A stretch of 64,000 nucleotides of DNA from Phialocephala subalpina (Eukaryota; Ascomycota; Leotiomycetes; Helotiales; Mollisiaceae). Of the stretch, positions 22,563-32,697 are shown one piece after another. Within the stretch, counting starts at the first letter, position 1. Each line of letters starts with the position of its first letter. The notes beneath the pieces were generated by a model that worked only from the letters and a program-made list of their open reading frames with translations, was not told where the DNA came from and did no database searches. A program made the translations under genes and the position numbers. The stretch is from the NCBI GenBank assembly GCA_900073065.1, contig FJOG01000006.1:102937-166936 (forward strand), written 5' to 3'.

Positions 22563-24300
22563 GTGATGAGTGGGAATGTGGCAGCCTTGGATAGAGAGTT
22601 GAAAATATAGCGAAGAGGTTGGATTTGGATGGAATTCTTGTTTATTTTTTGTAGCTTGGTTTGATGTTGGAGATATACCCGGAAGCGTGATGAATGATGT
22701 GGATATAGGATAGAATACACGATACACATGAATGGAATATCTAGTTCTCGCTTCGTCTCCTTTCTTCTTGGCAATGGCTGAGAATATAGGAGTATCAACA
22801 TCTTTCGGTCGCGAGATGCTTCTAGGACTTTCACCCTCTTGACTTCTTTGTGCTGCATTGTAATCTAGGTACTGCTCGTCCTAAGAAATTCTTGATGTGC
22901 TTCGATCAAACATAATACGGAGGTACATAGAAATAAACTATTCGCGATCTCGCTTGGAACTCCTGACTTCTTGGCATTGCTCGTTTAATAAACAGGGGTA
23001 CCAATTCAGGCTTTCGATAACTCATTATTCTAATTCATCTTAATCCCGAATGCGCTGTCCTCTCCTGATCTTTGCAGCACATGGTGAGATGGAGCAAACA
23101 TGAAAGAACTTCGCAAAATCTTACCCCATACAATTGAATGGGGCAAATAAGTAGACAAAATATAAGACCTGTTGCTTGTTTCTTTCTCCAAGTGTAGTTA
23201 GTGTCTTTGAATATCCTGGCCCTGATAGTCTTTTTGTTGCCAGTCTCTTCTGAGACATTCATGTTCTTTCTTATCCTCGCGGTGCTACATCACAGAATTA
23301 CTAATTCAAACATTCCCTGAACTGTCTCCTACCTTACCCTTGGAATAACTGAGGGCACCTTCAATTATAGCAAAGACAACAAGAATTATTTTCATGGTAT
23401 ACTGAGGAACACTTCCAGTACCGGTACTTGATAGAAGCCTGCAGGCAGTGGGGCACATTAGACATGCTTCCTTGGCCATCAAGAAACCCCTGGTAAATCT
23501 CCTCGGCCCCGTGGTACTTTGATGCCCCTTTTCTTGAACGAACTAAGTAAGCCTTACCTCTCGCCAATGAGTGACTTTTGTAAATATTGAGACATTTTTT
23601 AGCATTCCGGCTATGGCAAGACTTTGGTTTCTGGCCTACAATAGCCGGTTGTTGCATAACTTTCATACTTTCTGGAGCCTCGCTTCCTCCGACTTCTTGA
23701 CCATTGGTCACTTCCAGTCCAAGCTCGGTGCTAGAATGACTTTCCTGGACTACTCGTAGTAACTGGATCTCGAACTGGGACATGTGTCTCCGAGGTAACA
23801 CAATCCGAGCTTTGATGAAGTCCATAGAGCGAGACTTGAAACTTCTTTGTTTTTCTTAGCCCTCGGAGAGGATTCGGTTCGAAGGACTTTCCACCTTCGT
23901 CCTTTCAACTTCCAGGCTTCCTCTGAAGCAGTTCAAGGTGGCTTTCTAGAGTCCCCAGAAAGTGAAAAGTCCACCCCAAACACAAGAGGTTAGGAAAATC
24001 TTGGGGATGGTGCTGCCACTAGTTCTACTTTTCTGGAGTCTACAGGAAATTGTGGAATCGTCCGCGATCCGAAGCACTTCTCTAAGATCTTCCTCACTGG
24101 AAGTATAGCGACCGCCTTGGAGACCAAGTCACGGCAATGACTCCTTTCTCTCTAGCGAGTTCCTCGTCAACCTTCTCTTCAGGAGCATACTAAACATGCG
24201 TTTGCCTGAGCTCGGATTCACCAAGACTCCTTGCAGGCCCCCTCGCTTAAGTTGTATAAGTACAACTTTTCCCACCACAACACACCCTCACATATTTTCT
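22563..24300. other. Gene-poor stretch after glycosyltransferase
   Basis: The first part is the glycosyltransferase 3' flank. A minus-strand open frame of 154 codons (23361-23825) has no ATG-supported domain and an uneven composition. I see no gene. A run of CT-rich sequence begins near 23860. Confidence 0.4.
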
Positions 24301-24308
24301 CCCGGGAT

Positions 24309-24564
24309 CCTGGGCCCAGGTCCGTCAAGTCTCATGCACATAGGACCTGGGCCCCAGGACTGAGCCTATAGGAACAACTTCTCGCGCCTCAACCTCCATC
24401 CTTCTTACATACTTCTCTTCGGGAGCCTCCACGATCCAAGGACCCGGGGCCCAGGCTTCAAGTCAGAGAGAACACTAAGGGTATAAGAGAAGCTCCATGC
24501 ACCTCTATCTTCCATCACCCCTACATACTTGTTCTCTCGACTTGAGCAACCTGGGCCCGGGTCC
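24309..24564. repeat. Four GGGCCC-centred palindromic elements in two inverted pairs
   Basis: The elements lie at 24309-24323, 24343-24358, 24440-24455 and 24550-24564. The first is CCTGGGCCCAGGTCC. The second is its reverse complement with one extra C. The third and fourth form a similar inverted pair around GGACCCGGGGCCCAGG. Each pair could fold into a 15-bp hairpin with a single bulge, or serve as a cluster of dimeric protein-binding sites. Confidence 0.75.
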
Positions 24565-25030
24565 TATGCAATGGGACCTCGGCTGGGTATATATTCCACT
24601 AACTCCCAAGACCTTAAAGTTTTGACAGTTCTCTTTAGACGAGAGCGCTACGGCCCGTAACCTTCCTGGATCGGTCATATACAAGCCGGTTGGCCGACGT
24701 TCCGTCTCGTTCGTCATATACAAGAGGGCTCGTGACTTGCAGCTCTCCGCTCTTCTCGCCTCATCAACACAACAACTTCGTGAACTTCAAAACCTCCAAC
24801 CAATTCTACCTTTCTTCTTCCACAACGACCTCTAATCTTCTCAACTTGGTTCTACCATTGAGGAGACTTCTCTCTTCTTGAAGCGTACTCTTGTAAGCTT
24901 TACAAACCTCCAATTCCAGACACGCAGAGACGGACGTGAACGTATCCGCGTCTCCTTCAGTCTCTAGCTACCCCGCAGCGTAGATCGTGCGCGCGCATCT
25001 TCTTCAGTAAGTTTCCTCTTCAACACAACT

Positions 25031-25280
25031 CCACGTCCACCTCTTTACCTTTTCACAACTTCACACTCAACTCCTCCTTCTTGTCTTTCCGCAACAAAGA
25101 CAAGTAATATTGAGCTCCCCCATCCTCATTCGAAGGAAGAACACCGTTCCAAGAGCTGACGATTAATATCCCTAGAACAGATTCCGACTGCTCTGTCGAA
25201 TTCGCAGCGAAGAACATCTGCGCGTGAGTTTTGATCCCACCCACTTCCCCGTACTTTCACAGCTCTAGAACTTTATACCC
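25031..25280. repeat. Copy 1 of an exact 250-bp tandem duplication
   Basis: It starts CCACGTCCACCTCTTTACC and ends CTTTATACCC, and is followed directly by copy 2 with no difference that I can see. Inside is a splice-like module: branch CTGAC, acceptor CCCTAG, a 48-nt segment and donor CTGCGC|GTGAGT. It lies about 1 kb before the start of the 1702-residue gene. Confidence 0.92.
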
Positions 25281-25530
25281 CCACGTCCACCTCTTTACCT
25301 TTTCACAACTTCACACTCAACTCCTCCTTCTTGTCTTTCCGCAACAAAGACAAGTAATATTGAGCTCCCCCATCCTCATTCGAAGGAAGAACACCGTTCC
25401 AAGAGCTGACGATTAATATCCCTAGAACAGATTCCGACTGCTCTGTCGAATTCGCAGCGAAGAACATCTGCGCGTGAGTTTTGATCCCACCCACTTCCCC
25501 GTACTTTCACAGCTCTAGAACTTTATACCC
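25281..25530. repeat. Copy 2 of the 250-bp tandem duplication
   Basis: Appears identical to 25031-25280 by direct reading. Its right edge runs into ACTCGAGC and not into a third exact copy. The 63-codon minus-strand frame present in both copies is a by-product of the duplication, not a gene pair. Confidence 0.92.
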
Positions 25531-25584
25531 ACTCGAGCTTCCTCATTCAACCCAGTGGAGCGCAAAACGATCCTTTCCAGAGCA

Positions 25585-26025
25585 GCACAACTAACATCCG
25601 TAGGACAGGAGTCAGACTGCACTGCTGTTAACTCTGTAGAGAAGATCTGCGCGTGAGCATTTGTAAGTCTCTCTCCTCAACACCCATCTCCATATCCAAC
25701 CCTTCTTTAGTGTCTCTACATTCAAGACAAAGGAGCATTGAGCTTCTTCCTTTTCGAACCGAAACTTCGTGCAACCCCTTTCCACAAACGAAACGTTAAC
25801 GTCTCTCGGACAGAAGTGCGGGCCCTTTCAAAGCGAATTCGAGTATTGCCCCTTTTCTAAGACCGAACGGTTGCCGTCATAGGACAGCTTCCAACTGGCA
25901 CCGACTGATATCTCACTTATTGTGATTTCAGCTCTCTGCCCTGTCTTTGGAATCATAACCAAGTACGTCTCAACTCCGTCCTCTTTAGTCCAATGGCATC
26001 CAAATTAACACACATAGGACACTAC
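25585..26025. repeat. Diverged relatives of the 250-bp unit
   Basis: The core TAACATCC-TAGGACAG recurs near 25591, 25797, 25873 and 26006, matching 25163 and 25413 in the exact copies. The copy at 25591 keeps the whole module: CTAAC branch, CCGTAG acceptor, 49 nt and donor CTGCGC|GTGAGC. The stretch 25726-25800 also matches 25098-25160. Together they form an old tandem array, of which the exact pair is the newest expansion. Confidence 0.65.
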
Positions 26026-26155
26026 CTTCTTCGAACCCTTCTCTCCATCGGTTTCGAACATCAAAGATCGACTAAGACCCCAACCTAACACCTCCGAAAA
26101 ATATATCTCAAGTCAATCGACACCATCTCCCGACACACCACATAACACAAGGACA

Positions 26156-29100
26156 ATGCCTCCAAAGCGCAGTGTAGCTGTTGAGGGTGGTGACAAGGCA
26201 GGTAGTCAAGCTGCTGAACTATCACAAGGCGCAGCAGTCCTCTCTCATACACTCGATGCAGAACTCCATCGCCAATCACCAACACCCGGTCACCAGCTCA
26301 CACAAGAGGTGAACCAACATATTAGTGAAGATGACGAGAGCCCCACTCCTCACCAGTCCTTCGGTGGCAACGATGTATGGAACAACAACCCTACTGGTTC
26401 CTTCATTGGTGGTCAGCCTCAATCAGGAGCAATTGACTACGGAATGGGAGTTGGTGGATACATGATGGGAATGTATGAGCAAGCTCTACCAGCTTATAGC
26501 TTCGGCCCAGGAGCACCAGCAGCTGGAGCTGGAGATATCGGATACTGGATGGGACTGCAGGCGATGGATTCCCTGACTGAGAGCTATGGCTCAGAAGTAC
26601 CATCCCCAAGTGTAGGAATGGGTGGTGTCGGATACATGATGGGAGTGCATGAGCAAGACCACCAACTTCAGGGCTTTGGTTCAGGAGTACCAGCAGAAAC
26701 AGGGCCCTTCGCCAACCAAGGGTCATCTTCATTGCCGACGCTTCAGCAACAAGCTGTTCAACTGAACACCTATCAAAGACAAAACAGCAACGATGGTGTT
26801 CAAGGACAATCGACCACAGCTCCTCGACATCGCCTACAGAATAGTGGTAATGCATCTCAAGCCAACTCTCACCAAAGAAAGACAAGCAACGGCAATTCTC
26901 GAGGACAACAACAACAAATTCCAACACCTCGCGACGTAGCAGGGATGAAAGCTCCTCGCACTGCTGCTTCAAGTCCTCCCAGAGAGCTCGATCCCCAAGG
27001 CGATGTCTCAATGGCAGACACTTCTGCCTTTGCAGCACAAGCACAACGCTATCCCAAGGAACCAACTCCCCGAGATATTGCAGCTATGAAGCGCCCTCGC
27101 GTGTCCGCTTCAAAACCTACTCCAGCACTCGATGCGGAAGGTGATGTTCCTATGTCGATGACAGACGCTCCTACCCCAAGACCACAACCATACCCTCGTG
27201 CTCCAGGCCAGCTGCATAGCAGCCCTCCCGAGTCGCAACTTCTCAATCAGAACCCAGGCTTAATGCAGTCAAGTCCGCTGCAAAGCAGAAGCTACGACTC
27301 ACCAAACCAGGCACAGGGACCATGGAGAGGCAGTGAAATTGAGTCTCAATTCCCCCATGGGGCGGGTCTTGGCTCGAGCCAAATGCAATCGGGTCCTCCT
27401 GTAGGAAGTCATCGAGAGCCAGGTCAATTGCACTCAAATCCACCTGAGATGAAGCTGGCCAGAGCTCGTGGTCAGAGTTTTAATCAGTCAGATCCACCAC
27501 AAATGGGTAGTCTTGGTTCGAGTTCCCAAGGTCCTCGTTCTGGACCATTGATGCCTCCAAGTCCATTGGGATTCCCACCAGTAAACTTCCCGGTTAACCT
27601 ACATTTTCGAGCTACTACAACATTAGTGTCCCTAGAACCTCAACGCCTAGGTCAGATGCACTCCAGTATTCCCGGACTCCCACATGGACCCGGAAGCCAA
27701 ACAACTCATCATGATCAGCTTGGTGGAATGAACTCGTCTCTGGGATATCATGGTACTGAATCAGCACAGATGCATCCTGCTATTCGTCGTCGCCCCAGTA
27801 CCGCAGGGCTATCTCATCCATATATGCCACCACAAGGTTTAGGCCTGGACCTAGATCAAATCCGCTCACGTTCAAGAGGTTTCCCTCCAGGAGGCGAGAA
27901 TCATATGTCTAACCGTTACAATCCATCAGGCCTGCATATGCCTTCTCAGGGTCCAGGTCCGGAACAAAGACAGATGAATTCTGGTGTCCAAGGACATCCA
28001 CCTGGATATTCCTCCTCGCAACTCAATTCAATGGCAGGACAATTTTCTGCATTGGATGCACATGTTGATAGGTTGTTGGCACAGTCGAACGCCGGTTACC
28101 AGGTCAATTCGCAGAGACATGTCCCAGGATATGTTCCCCAAGGCTTCTCTCTACAGATGGTAGACCCCCAATCGAGAACCCAGCTGCAATCATCCATAGC
28201 CAACCTTAGGAACTTTTCATCCAGCATCCCGAGTATGGAGCCATCGACGAACATCAACGCTCGAGTGCAGTCATCTGAGGCTGTTTCAAGACCCTCCTCC
28301 CTGAACATGCAAGATCAGCAACGTCCAATGAATCAGGATGATCGCACTCACAGATCCATGGGCAATCCAGGAAGCGTTCCAGGTTGCAATCCAAATGAGC
28401 AGTCTTCAATAAATGCTCCAGCTCGAGCAAGAAAGCTGTCCGAAGTCTTCAAAGGCTCCGCCCTTCAAATACCACCTCCTCAAGGCTCAATGAACCAGAC
28501 AAACCAGGCTCAACGATCCGGGGCCAGAGCAGGCAGTTTGTCCTTTGGCTTGCAGCCACCCGAGCCTTCGATGAACCCAATGACAAAGGATAGTCAGTCG
28601 ATGAAGAGGATAGCCCAAATGAATGCAGCCATGAGACGAGCCACGAGTAGAGCAGAGTATTCCCCAGATATGTCCAGCCCTCAGCTGTCCATGGGACCTC
28701 CACAAGATCCTACCACGCGGGATCGTCGATTAGATATCACCGCGGGATCTCTGCCTTCTGGAACGCTCATGACAAGCCAACAATTGAGTCCAACCGGCGA
28801 GCTCGATACAAACCTTATTCCAACTGGCCATTCGATGACAGCTCCATCACGTCTTGATCTGGCGCGTATTACAATTGGTCTCCCACAGCATGAGATAGAT
28901 AGACCTATGCCCTCTCCACGAATTCAGACAAGTATAAACAGAGGTAAGACGTCATCAAATCCAGAAATCCTTAAGCGAGGTAAAAGTGATGCTCGGAGGG
29001 AAAACAAAAGTGATGGAGAAAAACAACGCGCTGACTTTTCCCCACTAGCTCGACAAGGCATCATCCCACAAGATCTTGCCGACTTGTCAACTCCAGAGCT

Positions 29101-31264
29101 TCAGAAGCTTGCCGCAAAGGCTGCTGGAATTGCAACAGCAGAAGGCCGCGAGTTGTTACCAAATCCGAGTACCGAGCACCTTCTACAGATGGTCCAGGCT
29201 GTCCAGCAATATCGGACAGAGGTAGTCAACGCACCAATTCGTGATATCCCCCCAGTCGACGCCGCAAACCCTCCTGTAAGTTTTATCTTCACCGCACAAC
29301 CTCAAGTTACGCGATCTAACGCGTCACAGACGGGGAAAACTGATCCAGTGGCCAACTTCTACAACAACGTTTACACAGACGACGACGGACCACGCGGTAT
29401 CGGTCTACGATTAGACCAGGTAGAGAACAGAGCGAACAACCCGCATCCCATGAATCCTCTTCTTCAACGAAGAAGAATTGCCAGAATGGAACCCATGGGT
29501 CAGATTCTGGAGATGACCGAGTCGATTGTCGACAACTTGGAGATCGATATACAAGCCGCTGAGGAACGCACTACAGAAGAAAACCTCCGAGCCCAGCAGG
29601 CGCAAGCCGTCCAGCAAGAAACAGTAGCCACCGCTGCCGATCAAGAGGAGAGAAGAACCAAGGAGCTTGCTGAACAAATTCTCCTCTCTCTCGACGGGGG
29701 ACAGTTCCATTGGGAGATGAATCTCGGCATGACAATCCCAGACCCTCCAGGATTCATGCCAATCACCCAACCCATCGGTCCCATGTCATTCCCGGAAGAG
29801 TCAGATCGATACGATCCACGCGCTCAGAGAAGACTCGAGGAGAAATTCCGCGAGGAAATGTTCTCACAAAAGTCCTTTGCTAGCACCATGAGAAATTTCC
29901 AAGATGGTCGCAAGGCTGATGCGCAGATCCCTCCAGAGCCCGTCGATAATGCGCAACCTCAAGCTTCTCAGTACCACACCCTCGCCATTGCCAAGATACC
30001 ACGAGCTACTCAAGGTAGACACGACCTCGGTAGTGACTCAATGTTTCGAGTCGGAGAAGCTTTCAACACGGCCTTTATCCTCCGGGAAATGGCTGACATT
30101 CACAAGAATCAATGCACATTCTGTGTCTATAACTGCGATTACGGCGTTTGCGACGCAAGCGTCTTCCTGCCAGTTTCAGCTGGTAACGGGTACTGTCAAC
30201 ACTGTCACTCTTCAACAATGTCCGCAACGATTGCCCTAAAGGATGTTACCTCTTCTGACAAGAGCCAAGATGGTTATGAAGTCGTCGGCGGCTTTCTCGA
30301 GAAGTCCAACAAGCTCCAGATGGACCCACTGTTCGAAAGTGCTATTGAGGAGCTCACTGAGGCAGAGTCAGTCGCCCACGCGAAGAAGGTTCAGGAACAA
30401 AAGGCTAAGTCGGAGAAGTACAAGACCGACACGGCTGTCCCACCATTGAAGCAATTGGCGGAGACGAATCAATATCGCAAGCAAGCAAGCCAGTTCCTCA
30501 ATCACCCAGAGAGACTAGCCGACTTGAAGAACGTCTACCCGAAGTCTGCATTCCAGGCAGCCATGGGAGCAGTACCAAAGAAGCGTGCCTATCAAGCCAC
30601 AGTCGAAGGTGAGGAGGATGATGATACTGCGCCCCGTGTTCTAACCAAGGAGGACCTCGGTCCTAACATTCGCCAATATGGTACTGCTGAATCCCTTGCA
30701 AAGAGCATGGATGTCAGTATGAGCAACTCAGACGAAGTCCCGGTCTCCAACGATCTCGATCTCCAGGAAGCCCTCGTGCAATCATACCAAGATCAACAAA
30801 CTCCCTCCCTCGGCACCCCCTCCACCCGCCAGCGCCGCTCATATTCCTTGATCACCGGAGAGGACCCCAAGATCATCAACTCCGCTATGTTCTGCCGTGG
30901 ATGTCTTTCCACCCAGGTGGACGTCCTCCTTGCGAAGATCTGCGATGGGTGTAGGCATGAGAAGCTCACAATCGCCCAGCACCGACATGTCGGTTTCATG
31001 CTCCTGTCCGAAGACTCCTCCCGCCGCGGCGCTGACGGTATCCTGCTTGAACCATCTGTTCTCGCCCGAAATTGCATGGTCTGCACCAAGTTGGCTATGT
31101 ACAAATGCGAAGGATGTTCGTTGAGGGTTTGCGAGGTCTGCCAGACTTTGCTCCAACTGACGTGCGGTGGTTGGATGAATGAACTTCTCTATCACTATGC
31201 CGTCCGCCGATTCCACATCCGCAATGACGCTTTCTTGCTGAGAGCTGACGGAAAGGGATACTAG
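26156..31264 (+). CDS. 1702-residue low-complexity protein with C-terminal Cys-rich clusters
   Basis: A single open frame of 5.1 kb; I do not recognise the family. Residues 1-900 are rich in Ser, Gln, Pro, Gly and Met and probably disordered. They include short repeats: GGYMMGMYEQ, IGYWMGLQ and VGYMMGVHEQ (about 100-165), and TPRDVAGMK and TPRDIAAMK (about 260 and 303). Residues about 900-1250 are more regular, with Glu/Gln-rich helices. Three Cys clusters follow: CTFCVYNCDYGVC...CQHC (about 1320-1350), CRGC...CDGC (about 1580-1605) and CMVCTKLAMYKCEGCSLRVC (from about 1640), spaced as for zinc sites. It may be a scaffold or regulator with a treble-clef-like zinc module. A possible 54-nt intron (29276-29329) is in frame, so removal would leave 1684 residues. 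No catalytic motif was seen. Confidence 0.88.
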   Translation: MPPKRSVAVEGGDKAGSQAAELSQGAAVLSHTLDAELHRQSPTPGHQLTQEVNQHISEDDESPTPHQSFGGNDVWNNNPTGSFIGGQPQSGAIDYGMGVGGYMMGMYEQALPAYSFGPGAPAAGAGDIGYWMGLQAMDSLTESYGSEVPSPSVGMGGVGYMMGVHEQDHQLQGFGSGVPAETGPFANQGSSSLPTLQQQAVQLNTYQRQNSNDGVQGQSTTAPRHRLQNSGNASQANSHQRKTSNGNSRGQQQQIPTPRDVAGMKAPRTAASSPPRELDPQGDVSMADTSAFAAQAQRYPKEPTPRDIAAMKRPRVSASKPTPALDAEGDVPMSMTDAPTPRPQPYPRAPGQLHSSPPESQLLNQNPGLMQSSPLQSRSYDSPNQAQGPWRGSEIESQFPHGAGLGSSQMQSGPPVGSHREPGQLHSNPPEMKLARARGQSFNQSDPPQMGSLGSSSQGPRSGPLMPPSPLGFPPVNFPVNLHFRATTTLVSLEPQRLGQMHSSIPGLPHGPGSQTTHHDQLGGMNSSLGYHGTESAQMHPAIRRRPSTAGLSHPYMPPQGLGLDLDQIRSRSRGFPPGGENHMSNRYNPSGLHMPSQGPGPEQRQMNSGVQGHPPGYSSSQLNSMAGQFSALDAHVDRLLAQSNAGYQVNSQRHVPGYVPQGFSLQMVDPQSRTQLQSSIANLRNFSSSIPSMEPSTNINARVQSSEAVSRPSSLNMQDQQRPMNQDDRTHRSMGNPGSVPGCNPNEQSSINAPARARKLSEVFKGSALQIPPPQGSMNQTNQAQRSGARAGSLSFGLQPPEPSMNPMTKDSQSMKRIAQMNAAMRRATSRAEYSPDMSSPQLSMGPPQDPTTRDRRLDITAGSLPSGTLMTSQQLSPTGELDTNLIPTGHSMTAPSRLDLARITIGLPQHEIDRPMPSPRIQTSINRGKTSSNPEILKRGKSDARRENKSDGEKQRADFSPLARQGIIPQDLADLSTPELQKLAAKAAGIATAEGRELLPNPSTEHLLQMVQAVQQYRTEVVNAPIRDIPPVDAANPPVSFIFTAQPQVTRSNASQTGKTDPVANFYNNVYTDDDGPRGIGLRLDQVENRANNPHPMNPLLQRRRIARMEPMGQILEMTESIVDNLEIDIQAAEERTTEENLRAQQAQAVQQETVATAADQEERRTKELAEQILLSLDGGQFHWEMNLGMTIPDPPGFMPITQPIGPMSFPEESDRYDPRAQRRLEEKFREEMFSQKSFASTMRNFQDGRKADAQIPPEPVDNAQPQASQYHTLAIAKIPRATQGRHDLGSDSMFRVGEAFNTAFILREMADIHKNQCTFCVYNCDYGVCDASVFLPVSAGNGYCQHCHSSTMSATIALKDVTSSDKSQDGYEVVGGFLEKSNKLQMDPLFESAIEELTEAESVAHAKKVQEQKAKSEKYKTDTAVPPLKQLAETNQYRKQASQFLNHPERLADLKNVYPKSAFQAAMGAVPKKRAYQATVEGEEDDDTAPRVLTKEDLGPNIRQYGTAESLAKSMDVSMSNSDEVPVSNDLDLQEALVQSYQDQQTPSLGTPSTRQRRSYSLITGEDPKIINSAMFCRGCLSTQVDVLLAKICDGCRHEKLTIAQHRHVGFMLLSEDSSRRGADGILLEPSVLARNCMVCTKLAMYKCEGCSLRVCEVCQTLLQLTCGGWMNELLYHYAVRRFHIRNDAFLLRADGKGY
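29276..29329 (+). other. Possible in-frame 54-nt intron
   Basis: The segment begins GTAAGT, has a CTAAC branch site near 29316 and ends CACAG. It starts on a codon boundary and has no stop, so both spliced and retained forms would be translatable. Confidence 0.55.
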
Positions 31265-31653
31265 ATGGGAAGGAAGGATGGTGGTGTACAGTACTGTAGA
31301 TAGATAGATACCAAAATTTGCTGCCTAGGGACGAATACGAAAGTCCAGCCAGGCGTGGAACATTCGATTTGGGCGAAAGGAAGGTCTGCCTTCGGGATGT
31401 GACCGGGAGTAGCTAGCTTCGGATGACATAACAATAATGCAAAAGTACATTTGCTTTTCACCAAATCCTACTGTGAACCCTATGTGTCAAGTCAGCCTTT
31501 CAGTGTCCTAGCTTTGTCAGGATTTTCTGACACACCTTCTCTCTGCAAAACTTGGCTGTAATCTGATGCATTCCAGGTTTTTGAAGGAAATTCGCATCAC
31601 GTGGCCAGCCTAGAACCCTTGGTTTTCAAGAGCTTCTAGATTATCCCACGTTA

Positions 31654-31921
31654 GTAAAAGTACTTTTGAAGTTGAAAAGTATACTCCTTAAATTAAAACC
31701 TTTTAAGATTTTTTTTGGAATTCCCAGAAATGCAAAATGTTTTCCAATGCATTTAAAGAAAATTTCATTATATACCTTATTAAAACTCTATAACTTGAAG
31801 GGGGTTTGGATGGTCTAATAATAGGAAAGTACTTTTGAGGTTTAAAAAATACATTACCCAAATTAATGACTTTAAAACTCTCTCTCTCAAAATTCCAGAA
31901 AATGCAAAAACTTTTCTCAAA
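31654..31921. repeat. AT-rich diverged direct repeat
   Basis: Two copies of about 95 bp begin at 31656 (AAAAGTACTTTTGAAGTT) and 31825 (GAAAGTACTTTTGAGGTT). They continue in parallel through AATTCC(C)AGAAA-TGCAAAA. Differences are mainly transitions. The strong AT bias compared with neighbours is what repeat-induced point mutation (RIP) would leave. Confidence 0.6.
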
Positions 31922-32497
31922 TCACGTGCTAGGAAAATCTACACTCTCCAAATACTACTCAGAAAGTCCTAGGATATCTAGGACATCCAGAATAGCATTC
32001 TCATACAGTGATTCGAATGTCCCGTTTTCAATTGTTATAGATTCCTGTTTGGAGATGTTAGTATGTGATGTCTCTGGAAATGCCAACCTGGTGTAAATGT
32101 GAAACCTCAAACCTTTAAATGCATCTATGAGTGCAATCACTTGCGACACAGGTGATGTCGACTTCCCCACTACACCTTAGCAGGTCATCTCGTTGCCAAC
32201 CCTTCAAAGTTCAAGGAGGTAGCCAGAGCCCCACCAGAGCCATTGTCGACAACGTGAAGACTTTCCTGCATGAGGTCAATTGAGAACCCTAACGTCCGCC
32301 TGCGGCGGTAAATGCTCGCCAATCCCAGCCCCCCAAGCGTCCTCCTCTCAAGCTTTGCGGGTGGCCAGTACTGCCAACATTGTCAAGAATGAGCCATGAA
32401 CACAGAACCTACCCTACATGATACAGAAGGTATGTGCTCTGAGCTCATTCAGAAGGGATATTGGATATCAAGTCATCGAAGGTTTCCATGGAAGACC

Positions 32498-32697
32498 CGG
32501 GGTGCTGTTGCCGAAGTATAAATCCAGGCTTCTCTTTTTCTCTCCTCTTCGATCCGTGAGCTGGATGGATGAACAAGCTTTGCTACTATTGTGGAGTTCG
32601 TTGGTCGCATATCCGAAACAACATGAGTGTCCGACGAGCCCTTCCGGGGTGCTATTGCTAAAGTATAAATCCAATATTCTTCTCTCTCTTCGATGAA
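32498..32697. repeat. Two spaced copies of a 55-bp element
   Basis: Copies at 32498-32553 and 32644-32697 share GGGGTGCT-TTGC-AAGTATAAATCCA followed by a T/C-rich tail and CTTCGAT. They are 146 bp apart. Nothing links them to a named element. Confidence 0.6.

Larger units (their letters stand above)
24565..26155 (+). promoter_or_regulatory. Promoter and probable multi-intron 5' leader of the 1702-residue gene
   Basis: A TATATATT lies near 24589. A direct repeat TCATATACAAG occurs at about 24677 and 24713. From 24770 on the strand is C/T/A-rich with several GTAAGT-like donors (25007, 25224, 25474, 25653) and CTAAC-acceptor pairs. This pattern fits a long, spliced untranslated leader ending at the ATG at 26156. 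Confidence 0.5.

Noticed and set aside
23361..23825. 154-codon minus-strand frame
   Set aside because: No domain or signal peptide, and no coding continuation through introns.
25053..25494. Two identical 63-codon minus-strand frames
   Set aside because: Identity follows from the 250-bp duplication. The plus strand has splice-like signals and no protein evidence exists for the frames.
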